Shown here piece by piece: positions 34,100 through 46,138 of a stretch of DNA of 64,000 bases. A model generated the notes under the pieces. That model had not been told where the DNA came from. It made no database searches and worked only from the letters and a program-made list of their open reading frames with translations. The DNA is taken from NCBI GenBank assembly GCA_051294375.1, contig JBJCIZ010000239.1, positions 6,425,996 to 6,489,995 of the forward strand, in the 5' to 3' direction. The stretch comes from Paraspadella gotoi. Lineage: Eukaryota; Chaetognatha. Within the stretch, counting starts at the first letter, position 1. Each line of letters starts with the position of its first letter. Position numbers and translations under genes: made by a program.

Positions 34100-34225
34100 C
34101 TTGAGCGAATCAGATCTTTTATAGAAATAATTCATCCCATGTTGGATTCGAACCATCAGAACTCAAGTTCTGAGTGACTCGAGCTACAGCTCTGGGCCAC
34201 TCAGACGGCGCTGATTTTCTCAGCG
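34100..34225 (-). repeat. tRNA-derived SINE-like element, family C
   Basis: The minus strand reads GTCTGAGTGGCCCAGAGCTG and then GATGGTTCGAATCC, an A-box-like and a B-box sequence at class II (Leu/Ser-like) tRNA spacing, then ATGAATTATTTCTATAAAAG. Inverted relative to the copy at 34.39 kb. Confidence 0.6.
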
Positions 34226-34384
34226 ATTTGTTTTCATTTAAAGCTTTAAATCTCGATTTAGAAATCTTTTGTTTTTCTTAAAACAGTTTGCTCTGTTCAC
34301 AAAAGATGTCTTGGCGCCATTTGGCGCCAACTTCGTTTTCTTGTTTTTAAAGTTTTAAATAGGTTTAGATTTGGTTGAGGAATC

Positions 34385-34520
34385 AGGGCTGTCTGGATGG
34401 CTCTGAGTTGTAACTCAGGTCGTCCAGAGCTCGAGTTCGATGGTTCGAATCCATAAGTGGAGGAATTATTTCTGTAATGAGATTTGATTCACTCGAGCGG
34501 CCCATGCCCCCGCTGTTATA
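34385..34520 (+). repeat. tRNA-derived SINE-like element, family C, inverted partner
   Basis: GTCTGGATGGCTCTGAGTTG then TCGATGGTTCGAATCC and GGAATTATTTCTGTAATGAG. Forms the opposite arm to the 34.10-34.23 kb copy. A third copy is at about 36,565-36,710. Confidence 0.6.
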
Positions 34521-34524
34521 ATCC

Positions 34525-35860
34525 ATGTTGTCGGCTTGTTTGAGAAGTTCTCCGACACGTTGGTTTTGAGAATCTTGTTCATCGTTGGCTCATTCATCTT
34601 TTTTCGTTGTTATTGTTGTTGCTTCTTTTGCTCATTTTCTCTTTGTTCGGACCCGTCTCGCGTGGAAGCTGCAGAGAAGAGGAAGAGGGAGCAAAAAGCG
34701 TAAAGGGGGGGATGGTGGGTGGGGGAGAGGGTGGGGAACTTGGGGCTGGGTCAGTGAGGGAGGGAGGAGGAGGAGAAGAAAGAAGGAGCGGCATAGAAGG
34801 TGAGGCCGCTTCCAGAACGCGTTAAAATGGCTACAGGAAACTGCTCGACCCGACGAGCGATAAAAAGAACCTGCAAGAGATTTCTGGGGATGATAAATTA
34901 CTACAGGCGTTTCATCCCCAGAGTCAACCACCAGATTCGCGTCCTTGTACGAGGCCCTCGCAGTGGGCAAGTCCGAAAAATTCTGGACTGGACAAACGAC
35001 TGTGAACAAGCGTTTCAGATCCAAGCGGCATTACTTCATCATCCTGGAACCGGAGCAAAACTTTGCATCAAAACGGACTGTCAGATTTGGCCATGTGAGC
35101 AGTGCTGGAGCAAAGAGGCCCAAAAGGATGGGAAGCCTCTGGCCTTTTTCTTGGCCAAGCCGGCCAAAGAAAACAACGCTTATGGCCTCCGTTCGATAAC
35201 GAACTTTTCGGCGCCTTCAAAGCTGTCCGCCACTCCAAAGCACAGGGTCCGAAGGTAGATCATTTACCTTGTATACGGATCACCAAAGCCTGGTGACGGC
35301 GATTCAAAAGAAAGAAGAGTCTCAGACCGTTCGTCAGTCGTATCAGCTCTCAGTGATCGCTGAGTTTACGACAGACGTGCATTATTTTAAAGAGTAAGGC
35401 CACGTTGTGGCCGACGCCCTCTCGGCGGCCAAACTCAACGTCAAATTCGAAATCTTGAGTCGAAGTGGGCAGGCCACAACGCCGACGGCGGACATTCCGT
35501 CATGCAAAAACGCCGTTATCCATCTCACCGACCAATCTCGACACTACACCCCTCAAACACGTTTTCGTCAGGCGAGCAGGCATTCATCTCCCCACTTACA
35601 GCACCCATTAAGGACCTTACCGTGTAGTGAATCGCAACGGCCTTAACGTCACCAATCAAAAGTCCCAAGTAAAGAGCCGCGAAATTGCTCTAACATCGTC
35701 CCGCGTCAAACCAGCGTGGGTTTGCCCAAATACGAGACGTTGGAGGTCGATCATGGGACATCTCCAGCGACGCCCGTTCAGAGGCACCCAGTCCGGCCTA
35801 CGAACGAGGACGCCCGGCAGAAACACTCGGACAAACTTCGTGTAAATATTACAACGCACA
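34525..35860 (+). pseudogene. Ty3/gypsy retrotransposon pol fragment 2
   Basis: An inverted gypsy-tail arm (34,525-34,798) abuts RT in mid-domain at RPLPERV. It continues to [30 protein letters not shown] and an RNase H region split by frameshifts (TLMASVR, NELFGAFKAVRHS, VADALS-like). The segment to 35,860 matches fragment 1 downstream. The N-terminal half of RT is absent here. Many one-base indels break the frame. Confidence 0.8.
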
Positions 35861-35879
35861 GGGTTCGCGCCCGAAACCG

Positions 35880-36435
35880 GTTTCTCCTCCTCCGCTCCTC
35901 CTTCCCCCTCTCATCCAAACCACCCCCATTCCCACCAACCCCAACACCTGCGTCCCCATGTTACGTCTTTTCCTCCCTCACCTCTCTCGCTGCAGCGCTC
36001 CGATGCGAGACGAGTCAAGTTCCCCAGAAGCGAGAAGAGAGAATCCAACAACAGACAACAACAACAAAAAAGGAAAAAACAAACCCACGATCGTAAGATC
36101 CTCAACAACGCCGCAGAAGACTTTCTAGCAGTGCAACACTAATCGGCACTTACTCTTCGTGGCTCAGGGAGATGCTGTGACGTGTCAAAATCAATGACAA
36201 CAACAAAACGACGAAGAGAAAGACAAAAATAAAACCCCGCTCGTCGACCTATAATTGACGACGGAGCATCTTCGTCCTGCGGCATCCTTCGGTCTTCCTC
36301 CGTCCCCGACTCCGATGTCAAATATTACATCGTACCCATAGTGTTTTTGAATTTTGAATTTTGGAATTTTTCAATTTAGATTTGTGAAATTTTATTTTTA
36401 TATTTCTATATTTTATATCATACTTTCAGTCACAC
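35880..36435. repeat. Gypsy-associated 3' tail, second copy
   Basis: Same order as 33,430-34,040: C-rich, AACAAC-rich, GTCGACCTATAATTGACGAC, ending CTTTCAGTCACAC at an N run. Confidence 0.7.
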
Positions 36436-36535
36436 NNNNNNNNNNNNNNNNNNNNNNNNNNNNNNNNNNNNNNNNNNNNNNNNNNNNNNNNNNNNNNNNN
36501 NNNNNNNNNNNNNNNNNNNNNNNNNNNNNNNNNNN
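36436..36535. other. Assembly gap (100 N)
   Basis: Exactly 100 N, a typical unknown-size scaffold gap. By comparison with 34.04-34.37 kb it should hold the SINE-C arm. Confidence 0.99.
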
Positions 36536-36539
36536 TTTT

Positions 36540-37430
36540 AAAGTTTTAAATAGGTTTAGATTTGCTGAGGAATCAAAGCCGTCTGGATGGCTCTGAGTTG
36601 TAACTCAGGTCGTCCAGAGCTCGAGTTCGATGGTTCGAATCCCATAAGTGGAGGAATTATTTCTGTAATAGATTTGATTCCTTCGAGCGGCCCCATGCCC
36701 CCCTGTTATAATATATGGTCTTAAATATTAGAGCAAAATAATTGTTGTCGTCTATCTCGAGTGATAAATGTTGATAAATAATATAGTAATGGTACTAAAA
36801 TACAATAATATTCACAACCGGTTTAAACATGCAAAAACGTTTTCAAAATGAAAAATACCAAAATTAAAAAAATACTAAAATACATAAAGTATATATAATA
36901 AGTGTACAATTGACAGTTGGAGCGCGGAGACGGGAGGAAGACCGAGGATGCCGGGAGAAGAAGCTCCAACTGTCGATTAGGTTGACAGGGGGTTTTTATT
37001 TTTTTCAATGTTGTTGTTGTTGTTGAACTTCTTTTGTCTCTTCAGCATCTCTTTGAGGACGACTGAGTAGGCTGGTCGATTACTATTGGGCATCCATGTT
37101 GTCGGCTTGTTTGAGAAGTTCTCCGACATTGGTTTTGAGAATCTTGTCATCGTTGGCTCATTCCCATCTTTTTCGTTGTTGTTGTTGTTGTTGTTCTTTT
37201 TGCTCTTTTCTTCTTCGTTCGGACCCGTCTCGCGTGGAAGCTGCCGAGAAGAGGAAGGAGGGAGCAAAAAGCGTAAAGGGGGGGATGGTGGGTGGGGGAT
37301 AGGGTGGGGACTTGGGGCTGGGTCAGTGAGGGAGGCGGAGGAGGAGGAGGAGAAGAAAGAGAAGGAGCGGGCGATAAGAATGGAGTGAGGCCGCTTCCAG
37401 AACGCGTTCAAATGCTACAGGAAACCCTTT
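36540..37430. repeat. SINE-C copy, inverted gypsy tail and third pol fragment
   Basis: TGGTTCGAATCCCATAAGTG marks SINE-C at about 36,640. From 36,905 to 37,385 the sequence is the reverse complement of the gypsy tail (CAATTGACAGTTGGAGC, CGTCTCGCGTGGAAGCTG). At 37,385-37,430 a short RT piece ([13 protein letters not shown]) follows. Confidence 0.65.
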
Positions 37431-39104
37431 ATCGTCGTGGGTCATTTCTTAGGTCATTTCTTAGGACGTCTCCCTATTTAATCTGTATAATTAGGTAAAA
37501 ATTATTACGACGTCTCTGATTTTTTAGGCAATAAAATACTACCAATTCTGATATACATTACAAAATTTGAGTTGAAAATTTGTGTTATTGCAGTTTTTAG
37601 AAAGGTTTAAAAAATAGGTGTTTTTAACCATTTTTAGGGCTTTTTTGGGGCTGTATTTCGTTAAAGGGTTGTCCAAATTTGAAAAAATTTATATATTTGT
37701 AATCAGTAACATTTCACCAATATTTTGGCATAAACTTTTTTTAAAAAAATATTCTTTATCAAAAAATCATATTTTGTCGTAATATATTAAAAATCACTAT
37801 TTAGTTAATTATAAAAAAAATTATAATTTGATTACAGGAATAAAATTGCCTATCAATCAACTATTAATTTCTATAATAAAAAGTTTAACTAATAAATAAA
37901 AAATAAATAATAAGCTAATTATTAAACTTAGAAACTATGCATAAATTAATAAATAAATTTTTTTTTCAGCCTAACACTTTACCATTAGACCAAGTAATGT
38001 TAGATGAATTTTTACTGAGAAAAAAAAATATATCGTTTAAGTATTTTGAGCACAGTATGAAAATTAAATTTAAAAAAAAAATGATGGTCAAAACAAAACT
38101 TCAAAATATTTTTTTGAAATATAGAATGGGGAATAGACCATACCGAGTTCCATCCCACACATGCATATCAAGTCATTCCATTCATTATTATAGAATATAT
38201 AGCTTCCCTGGACTTATGAAGGAAAGCCAAGACCGGTACTGTATAAAAATCGTGTAAAAATCAGGTTTAAGTCTTATACCTTATATGTTATGAATAGGAG
38301 AGAAAATTTCTTTATAGATTCAATCGTGGTTAAGAGGAAGAATATGGGACGGTAGGAAAAGGGGAAGGAAATGTAACTTTTGTAATTAGTGTTTAAGGTT
38401 GACGGAATTTATCTAAATCTCGTCATTTTTCGTTTTCAATCAATATATTAAAAGATTGATTTCATTCCATCCAGGTACTATTTCTGCTATATTCATTTTA
38501 TCCCCAACTTTTTCATTTATTAATTCACTCGTTCCGTCACTTTCGAAGTGGAATGGATTTATGGGTGTAGATGATTTTATTTACAATATTTACAAATTCC
38601 CAGAATCATAACAGACGACATTTTTTTTTGGTTTTTACTTTTTCTATAAACGTTTTTATTCCCTCCCCCCCCCAAAAAAAGGGGAGTTACCAAGGAGAGT
38701 TCGCTTCAATTAATGTTCCACTTCATCGAAAATTTTTTCTTCTCATCGAAATTCGAAAACACGTGAAAGAAAAAAACGTTTTATTCTCTGCTATTAACCT
38801 ACCCGACCAATTTTTTACTCAATACTCATCTACTTTTTTTTTTTTTTGCTAAAGAGAAAAAACAACAGTATTCGGACAATTGTTTTTTTATATTTTTTAT
38901 AAGTTTTTATTTTTTCGAATCTTAAAAAAGAGAGAAAAATAAATCATTTACAATACATACCTTTTTTGTTTGTGCTGAATACGGTTCTGTATCTGATACG
39001 TATTTGCAATCTGATTGGTGAAGATACCAAACCTATCATCAACAATTACGTATTTCTTAACTTGCCAAGAAATTAATTATAATAAATTTGTCTCAAAGCA
39101 AACA
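37431..39104. other. AT-rich stretch upstream of the plus-strand membrane protein gene
   Basis: No supported gene. An open frame at 37,937-38,257 is AT-driven. The segment before 39,105 is the expected promoter and 5' UTR; no clear acceptor is visible right at the start codon. Confidence 0.4.
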
Positions 39105-39214
39105 ATGGCGGGAATTCAGAGTTTCGAAAACAAACTCTTTCAATTTGCGTCCGAGAATCAAATCGTTCCCAACAAAAAAGACAAGAAAGATGTGGAAACG
39201 GAAAAAGGTGCATT

Positions 39215-39309
<95 letters not shown>

Positions 39310-41659
39310 CATTTCACAACGAATTTCCCTTAAAAAAACCATAACAGATGCCGAAAAAAAGGTAAAACGCGACGACGAAGACGACGACGACGACGACGTC
39401 GATCCCTCGATTGCCGTTCAACGATTTACCCTCGGATTTCTCGTCGCGATGGCGCTGATCCTCGTGGCGCAGTTGGCGTTGCTCATCGTCATTCACGTCA
39501 AAGTGAATCGGCCTCAAAAGTCGTTTAGGTGATTGGATGTTATTTGTTTATTATATTTGATTATTATTATGTATTTTATTGTAAATGTATTGTGTATTAT
39601 GCATGTTTATGACTACATCCTTCGTTTGTTGCTGTTTGCTGTTTGATGTTCTGTTACAACCGACACCGCAGGGGATTCAATACAATGCAATATAGGTAGC
39701 CATAGGCATAGCCGATGAAATTTAAATGCATAGATTATGGTATTAAAATATTTTTTGTCAAAAATGATTTCTTCAGAGGGTAATTGCCTAATTAAAATTA
39801 TTTTGTTATTATATAAAGAAAAAAAATTTGAATCTTAAATTTTTTTGATAGATTCTGATAAAGCATAAAAAGTTAAACAATAATTATAATTACAGCTTTT
39901 AAGTGAAAATATAAAAAAACTGACAAAATCATCGAAAGATGAAGATGATAACAATTTTTTACAGTTTTTCTTATTTTGGACTCACTTATTATAAAAATAT
40001 TTAAATAAGAATTATACTTTGTGTAGACAACTTTTTTTGAGCTATGTGAATCTGGTCTTAAAATTTAAAAATTCTAAAAAAAATTTTGGCCTTTTCTATA
40101 AATAAATATTAAATAATTAATTACTAGGGTATAGAGCCATATAAGAAAATTTTTGTCCATCGAAAGTATACTTAAAAATGTATAAATTTTTGTTTGAGCA
40201 TGTACTCGCTATAAATTTTTGACTGAGCCTATTGACTCAATAGTATTGAGTGAGGCTATAGGTGAACGTATTAGTCAACTGTGGAGTTCGGCTTAAAAGG
40301 ATTAATCCATTTATTGGCCGAATTTGTCTTTTGAGTAAGATAAAAGAAAAGAAAATTTTCGTTAAAAAATTAAATTTTAATTTGTAATAAAATACTATGA
40401 ATGTGATCTCAATGTGACGCTTATTGTAACACTAGTGTAACGTAATGAAATGTAATAAAATTTCTCGGCAGCGAATCGGAAGTTGATTTTACGACCCAGA
40501 TAGAGGATAACGAAGGCAAATTTCGTCGGGCCATCGATCGGCAAAAGTAATTTATTATCAATTAATTAAATTAATTAAATATCATTTTTAAAACGTCACT
40601 TTTAACTCATAATCCAACCACCAGGAGTCGGGACGAGTCTTTGCACAAAAAGTTCAACGAATTAAAATCTTCGAAAATGTCCGACGCAAAACTTCCCGAA
40701 GTATTTTACGAAGGTGTTTCTCGTTGGTGGTTTTGTATTAAATATAGTTACATTAGTAGAAAAAGTATAAGGTATGACTAAAATTGTTGTTTTCCTTTTT
40801 TCTTTTTTGTTTAGTGTGAGAAAGAAAATGTTTATTTCTGGGCTCTCTTTTCCAAAAGCGCCCAATTTTAGTTTCTTAATGCGAGAAGTTAATTTTAACC
40901 ATAATATTTAACTCTAATCTTTTACAAAACCTATAACCGAATCGGGGTTCTTACAAAGGTTAAACCCTTCAACCACCCCGAATCCCTAACCTTAATTTCA
41001 AACCCTAACCTCTAACCTTTAACCTAACCCTAAACCCAAATGCTTAATCATTAACCCAAACCCCTAATGCCAAACCTTAGACTTAAATCAATAACCATCG
41101 TAATTAACCTAATCTTGAACCTAATATGGTGGACTAAAATCCACCAACCGTTCATTCACCTCCCAATCCAAAGGTCCGGGGTTTTAGCCCGGTAATCGTC
41201 TGGCAGTTAAGAGGGACGGGGCGCTTAACCCGCCTGTAACATGGTGTTACAGCCTGATCCGAAGCTCAGGGACTGCTTATATTGAACGGTTCTGTCATTA
41301 ACACTTATTGCTTATATTGAACGGTTCTGTCATTAACACTTATTGTCTCTTTACTAATTTCATTCATTAATATTTTCTTTTTCTTTAAACTAAAATTTGA
41401 TTTAATGCCGAATTTAATGTGAAATGGGGAGCTTTTGGAAAAGAGAGCCTTTTTTTTGTTGTTTGGTTTCAGATCTAAAAAAGGAAATTACGAAGAGGAT
41501 GGAAGAAATTCACGCGAAGATAGAATCTGGAATCAACAGAAAGTTTACGGGAAAGACGCCGGTAGTAATGCCTTCTGATTAATTTATTAATTAATTCTAT
41601 GGTTGATTACATTTTAACCGTTTCATTTATTCTATATTATATATTATTTCTTTTTTTTT

Positions 41660-41755
<96 letters not shown>

Positions 41756-42761
41756 TCCTTTTTTCATTCTTTTCTCCTTTCGGTTTCTTAACCACTAAAA
41801 CCATTTATTTTTAAACGATTTTAAATTTTTAGTTCGAATTGATTTTACTCCCTCCGTCCGTCCATCCAAATATCCATCCCTCCGTCCCTCCTCTCCCGAA
41901 CCCAGGAAGTCTGCCGCCGCGTGGACGCGGATCTGAAGACGTGGAAGAGGATCGTCCGCGACGAAGCGGAGAAGGGCGTGGATAGCGGCGTCGCCAAGGC
42001 CGTCGCCAACCTGACGGAGACCTTCCGCGTCATGGAGACCGTCTTCGCCGAGATGGAACGCTTCTCCAACGAGTCGTCTCACAGCGCCGGTCTATATACT
42101 TTGTTTTTTTGTTGTTTTTTTGTTGTTTTGTTTTGAAAATGGAAAAAATACATAAATATTAAAAAATAGTCAAAAAAATTACAAACAAAAAAGAAATATA
42201 AAAACACCAAAAAAAAAAGAAAAACAGACTAACAGGAAAATTATAAAGTGAAATCACTTCGAAAATAAAAGATTGAAAAAGAAACTTGCACATAAATAGT
42301 TTGCATCTTTGGTATGGATATTTTGATATCCGTCTTTCCCTTTCCAGCTAACATTACGAAAATGATGGGCGGACTCGGCGAGGAAATCGAACGCAATCTT
42401 AACGGAACCGTTCAAGTTTTGGACGAAGTCAAAAAGTTTCGCAAAAGATTCGTCGCTTTCGTTCAGGGTTAAGTTTTTTTTTGTTTAAGGAGAATGTTTA
42501 GTCTATTATTATTTTATATTCTTTACATTGATGGGTTGGTACATCTTATTTTATTGGTAATTCTTTGTTTAACATGTTGGGTAAGTCTATGAATTTTTTT
42601 CCAGGGTAAATTCTTTAATTTGACAGGTTGGTATATCTGTTTAGTTAACAAACGATTTTTATTGTAACAAGACGTACATGTTTCGGCTTTAGAGATATAC
42701 AAGCGTTCATCAGCGTCAAAATTATTTGTGAATTTTTGAAAAACATTTGTGCAAAGGAAAG

Positions 42762-42844
<83 letters not shown>

Positions 42845-45800
42845 GTACGTCTTGTTACAATAAAGATCGTTGTTGAAATCAATTTCAAACGTCTTCTACT
42901 AATTCAAAACACAACGAAACGAAAGGAAATTCACGAAGAACTATTGTTAAACTTATTTAGGATTTTATCAATTAAAAAAAAAAAAAAATAACAAAATTTA
43001 AAAAAATTGGAAACAATTTTATGAAAAAAAAACCAATATAAGAAAAAAAAAAAACAACTTGGCCCATCAAAAGTCAGGAGGCAAAATAACTGAATAATTT
43101 TTATATTGTTTGCTCTCATTTCTTAAAAAATACCTTTGTTGAATAATATTTTACTTTCATTCTTATCCATCTTTTTCAGAGGAAAAACTTAAAGTGGATA
43201 CTCCTTCCGTTGTTAAGGTATTCAAATAAAAGATAAATTGAGTTCTTTTGTATTTGTTCATTGAGTCAAATCAATTTATTTCTTTCGCTTAGATGAACAA
43301 TTTCATCAAAGGAAATCCTCTCATCGCGATTGCGGAATGCTTGGCTGAAAAAAACGCCAGTTTGAAATTTCAGTAAGAGGCACTATATATTTTCCAAAAG
43401 CGCCCCATTTCTGTCGCTAATCCTTTAATTTAGTTTTAACTCAAATACTTAAACTAATCTTTTAACAAATATTTAAGTTCACCCTCTGCTAATCCCCAAC
43501 CCATATCCCCCACATTTATTCCCTTACCTTAAACCCTATGTCCTAATCCAAATCCTTGTCCAAATCATTAACCGACTCCTTTGCTTAATCTCTCGTCTTA
43601 ATCCTTAATTCGATTCCTATCCTTAATTCCTTAATCCTTAATTCGAATCCTATCCTTAATCCTCACCTAATTTTAAAACTTGAAAAATAATTTATTTTTG
43701 ATTTTAAGCTGAAATGGTATACGTTTAGAAACTATGGTCGAGAAAGAGTCTGATTTAAATTTTGACTTTTTGTAACAATCAAAAGTAAAAAAGCTAAATT
43801 GATTATTTTTTTTCTGCCCTTGCTAATTTACATTTCAGGTCTCTGATTCCCAACTTTTATAGCTACGATTATGACTGGTGAGAAAATTAAAGATATGTAT
43901 AAAATATAAAAATAGTCGGTAAAAGAGTCACTAACTGACAGTATGGTAAATTCTAATTTAATGTTTAAATCTTTTATAATTTGGGTAAAATTAGATCTTT
44001 ATGTTCTTTATAATTTTACGGCTAGTGTATGAACGAATGAATGAATTTTGCCATCATTTGTGGCAAATCCTAAATTCGCCTCCCGTATTGCTTGGTGAAA
44101 TTCAGCTGGTCCCAGCTAAGTACTCGATCACCAACCATGAGTTCCGGGTTCAATCCCGTCACGGTCATGCTGGTTAAAGTGTGATGGTGTCGGCATAAAT
44201 ACGCCAGTGACCTTGGGTAGTCACTGCAGGTCCAAAGCCCTGAGCGCCAGCCGTCGGGAGATGCCTTACACCCCAGGCATCACACATGTGCCCCCCCGTT
44301 GCCATACATTATCAATAAGAGTGGATCTTTTTTATTTTAATTACTAAATTAGCCACTCCCCTTAATGACCCAATAATCAGCGGGAACGTTGAAAAATGCA
44401 ATCACATGATAAGAGACGGAGGCAAGGATCTTTTCGACAATGGAAATTTCCTCAGCGTCGAAATCAAATCGGAAAACTCGACCGACGCGGACCTTTGGAA
44501 TAAAACGGTGCGTACTGTACCACCGCTCTCTTTTGGCGGGCGCGCTCTATTTCTTAATGATTAAATATTCATCAAGAAGTTTAGAATATTATCATTCTTC
44601 TTTTTTTTTTTATCATTCATCTCGTAACCAAAAAGTTTGGGAGATTGCTAATGTAGTGAGGCGACTTACCACCGGTCTTTCTCTCTAAACCCGGTGGTAA
44701 GTCGCCTCAGAAGTTTTGCAAGAACCATCCTAACCTGGACTAAGGCATCGTGAATGCAGCTTAAAAAATTAACCTACAATGTGCTATTTTGCCTTTGGTC
44801 AACGAAACAGCATTGTATTATAGGTGATATTATGTCCCTACAACCTTGCTTGGTAGCTTGGTTTAGCCTTATTTTCAAAAAGTACCCCAGCTTAAATTCA
44901 AAATTAAGTGAGGCATTTGTTGGTTAACTTAGTGCCTATTTGTTTGATCGGATTAATTTTTTTTTTTCAGGTCAGAATGGAGGAAATCACTTCTTACGCC
45001 GGCGACGCGGCATTTGTCACGTCAAAAAAATCGATGCCCTTTCAATTGGTCGGTATCGTGGGAAACGTAACTGATCCCGTCGTACTTACGGTACGGAATG
45101 CGCCAATGCTGCATTGAATGTCGTATCTCAGTATGCTTGTTGATTTGGTTTTTAAATTTTAAATTTTCGATTTTTGAATTTTAGGATCAGATTATATTAA
45201 AAACTATTAAAAACTATGTTTATTGGGCCAATTTTTTATTTTTAGTCCAATTTTTATCAACTTACGACGATCGTTTTTCCTTTACAACATTTTGCCAGAA
45301 ATTCAAAATCTAAAAATAAATATAAGTGTAAAAATTAATATAAAAAAATTTAAATCTAAATATATATATAAAATGAAATCGGCCACCGAACTTACCCGCT
45401 TCCCTACCCGCGCAGATCCAACAGTGCGCCAATTACGGCGCCGACGGAAAGGGTAAGCACCGATCCTCTTCCGGCGAATTCAACGTGAATTCACACGGGG
45501 TTCACCTCACAGTCTCATTTTATACGGAGGAGCTCTACGGAACGAGGGACGCTAGCGTCACAAAAGTGAGGAAATATCGCAGCTAGTTCTCTCTCTCTCT
45601 CTCGCTCTCTCTCTCCCTCTCTCTCTCTCTCGATTTACAATTTCACATATTGAGCATAATTAATTTCTAGTATGCATATTTCTCTACCCCCTCTCTCTTC
45701 CTAAAGTTAAATTTAAAAATATTTAGCATGATAAATAAAAAAATTAAATCTTTCTCTCTCTCTCCCTCTCTCTCTGTCAACAAAACGAAATTCACTGTCA

Positions 45801-46138
45801 AAAAAGTTCGAATCCAGCATTAATTGCTAAACTAACTTTAACCAGCCATACAATATACAATAGACAATCTAAAAAAACCCTTTATCTCTCAAACTCACCC
45901 ACAAATCTTTTCCCTTACCCATCCCCCCATCTCCCCCTTAATTTCCCTGCAGGTGTTCTACGTCGTGGAGGCTTCCTCCACCAACGACGCCGAACTTCTC
46001 GTCAAAGTCTGGCGTCCGGGAAAGAGTCTTCAGCAGAGCTGCGATTCCCTGTCGGTGCTGCAGCCCAAGAACCTCGTCTTTGGCTACACGCTGTTGTCGA
46101 GATACGAGAACAATTACTTCAATAAGAATTCCGGTTGA
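39105..46138 (+). CDS. Unrecognised type II single-pass membrane glycoprotein, 14 exons, 526 aa
   Basis: Exons: 39105-39207, 39348-39528, 40472-40546, 40625-40713, 41473-41561, 41906-42089, 42348-42467, 43180-43217, 43293-43372, 43839-43877, 44381-44507, 44971-45090, 45416-45565, 45953-46138. Every junction has GT-AG and every phase fits, giving one unbroken frame of 527 codons. Residues 1-60 are charged and cytosolic, with six Asp in a row at 46-51. A hydrophobic helix spans about 61-83 (FTLGFLVAMALILVAQLALL). The rest looks extracellular: a helical, coiled-coil-like stretch (about 95-290) and then a beta-rich C-terminus (HGVHLTVSFYTEEL, VFYVVEASSTNDAELLVKVW). At least eight N-x-S/T sequons and six Cys lie after the helix. 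No signal peptide. I do not recognise the family. The last two exons are duplicated at 54.3-55.0 kb. Confidence 0.85.
39217..39306. repeat. (GA)n microsatellite in intron 1
   Basis: About 45 uninterrupted GA units within the 140-base first intron of the membrane-protein gene; it makes up most of that intron. Confidence 0.95.
40895..41125. repeat. Degenerate CCTAAC/TTAGGG-like repeat
   Basis: Loose runs of AACCCTAACC, TAACCTAACCC and CCTAAACCC in an intron of the membrane-protein gene. The unit is not regular. A similar stretch lies at 43,440-43,680, and in the other orientation at 23,290-23,400 and 26,360-26,480, each time near a SINE-A copy or its head. Confidence 0.55.
41130..41340 (+). 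repeat. tRNA-derived SINE, family A
   Basis: ATTCACCTCCCAATCCAAAG resembles an anticodon arm, followed by GGTCCGGGGTTTTAGCCCGG (T-arm/B-box-like). The tail is AGGGACGGGGCGCTTAACCC then CCTGATCCGAAGCTCAGG. The 3' end, TATTGAACGGTTCTGTCATT, is tandemly doubled. Confidence 0.65.
41661..41757. repeat. (CTTT)n microsatellite
   Basis: About 24 CTTT units in an intron of the membrane-protein gene. Confidence 0.95.
42767..42841. repeat. (GA)n microsatellite flanked by inverted copies
   Basis: GA array with AACAAGACGTACATGT on its left side (42,666) and ACATGTACGTCTTGTT on its right (42,841), an inverted repeat around the microsatellite. Confidence 0.85.
44030..44300 (+). repeat. tRNA-derived SINE, family B
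   Basis: CTAAGTACTCGATCACCAAC then GTTCCGGGTTCAATCCCGTC, a good B box, then TGTGATGGTGTCGGCATAAA. Relatives at 47,665-47,830 and 56,545-56,720. Confidence 0.65.
44657..44709. repeat. Perfect 19-bp hairpin with 15-base loop
   Basis: TGAGGCGACTTACCACCGG (44,657-44,675) and its exact reverse complement (44,691-44,709) are separated by a pyrimidine-rich loop. It lies in the intron between exons 11 and 12 of the membrane-protein gene. The right arm contains GGTAAGT. No paralogous copy was seen in this window. Confidence 0.85.

Noticed and set aside
34100-34225. Functional tRNA-Leu/Ser gene
   Set aside because: The A and B boxes are present but the stems do not pair well, several diverged copies exist, and they sit inside retroelement tails, so a SINE-like origin is more likely.
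37937-38257. 106-codon plus-strand open frame
   Set aside because: AT-rich with Lys/Phe/Ile bias, no homology recognised, no splice partners and no copy elsewhere. It is most likely chance.
40895-41125. Telomere-like CCCTAA-rich DNA
   Set aside because: The unit is irregular and mixed with CCTAAT, CTTAAC and other words. It is at most an old interstitial or repeat-derived tract, not a telomere.
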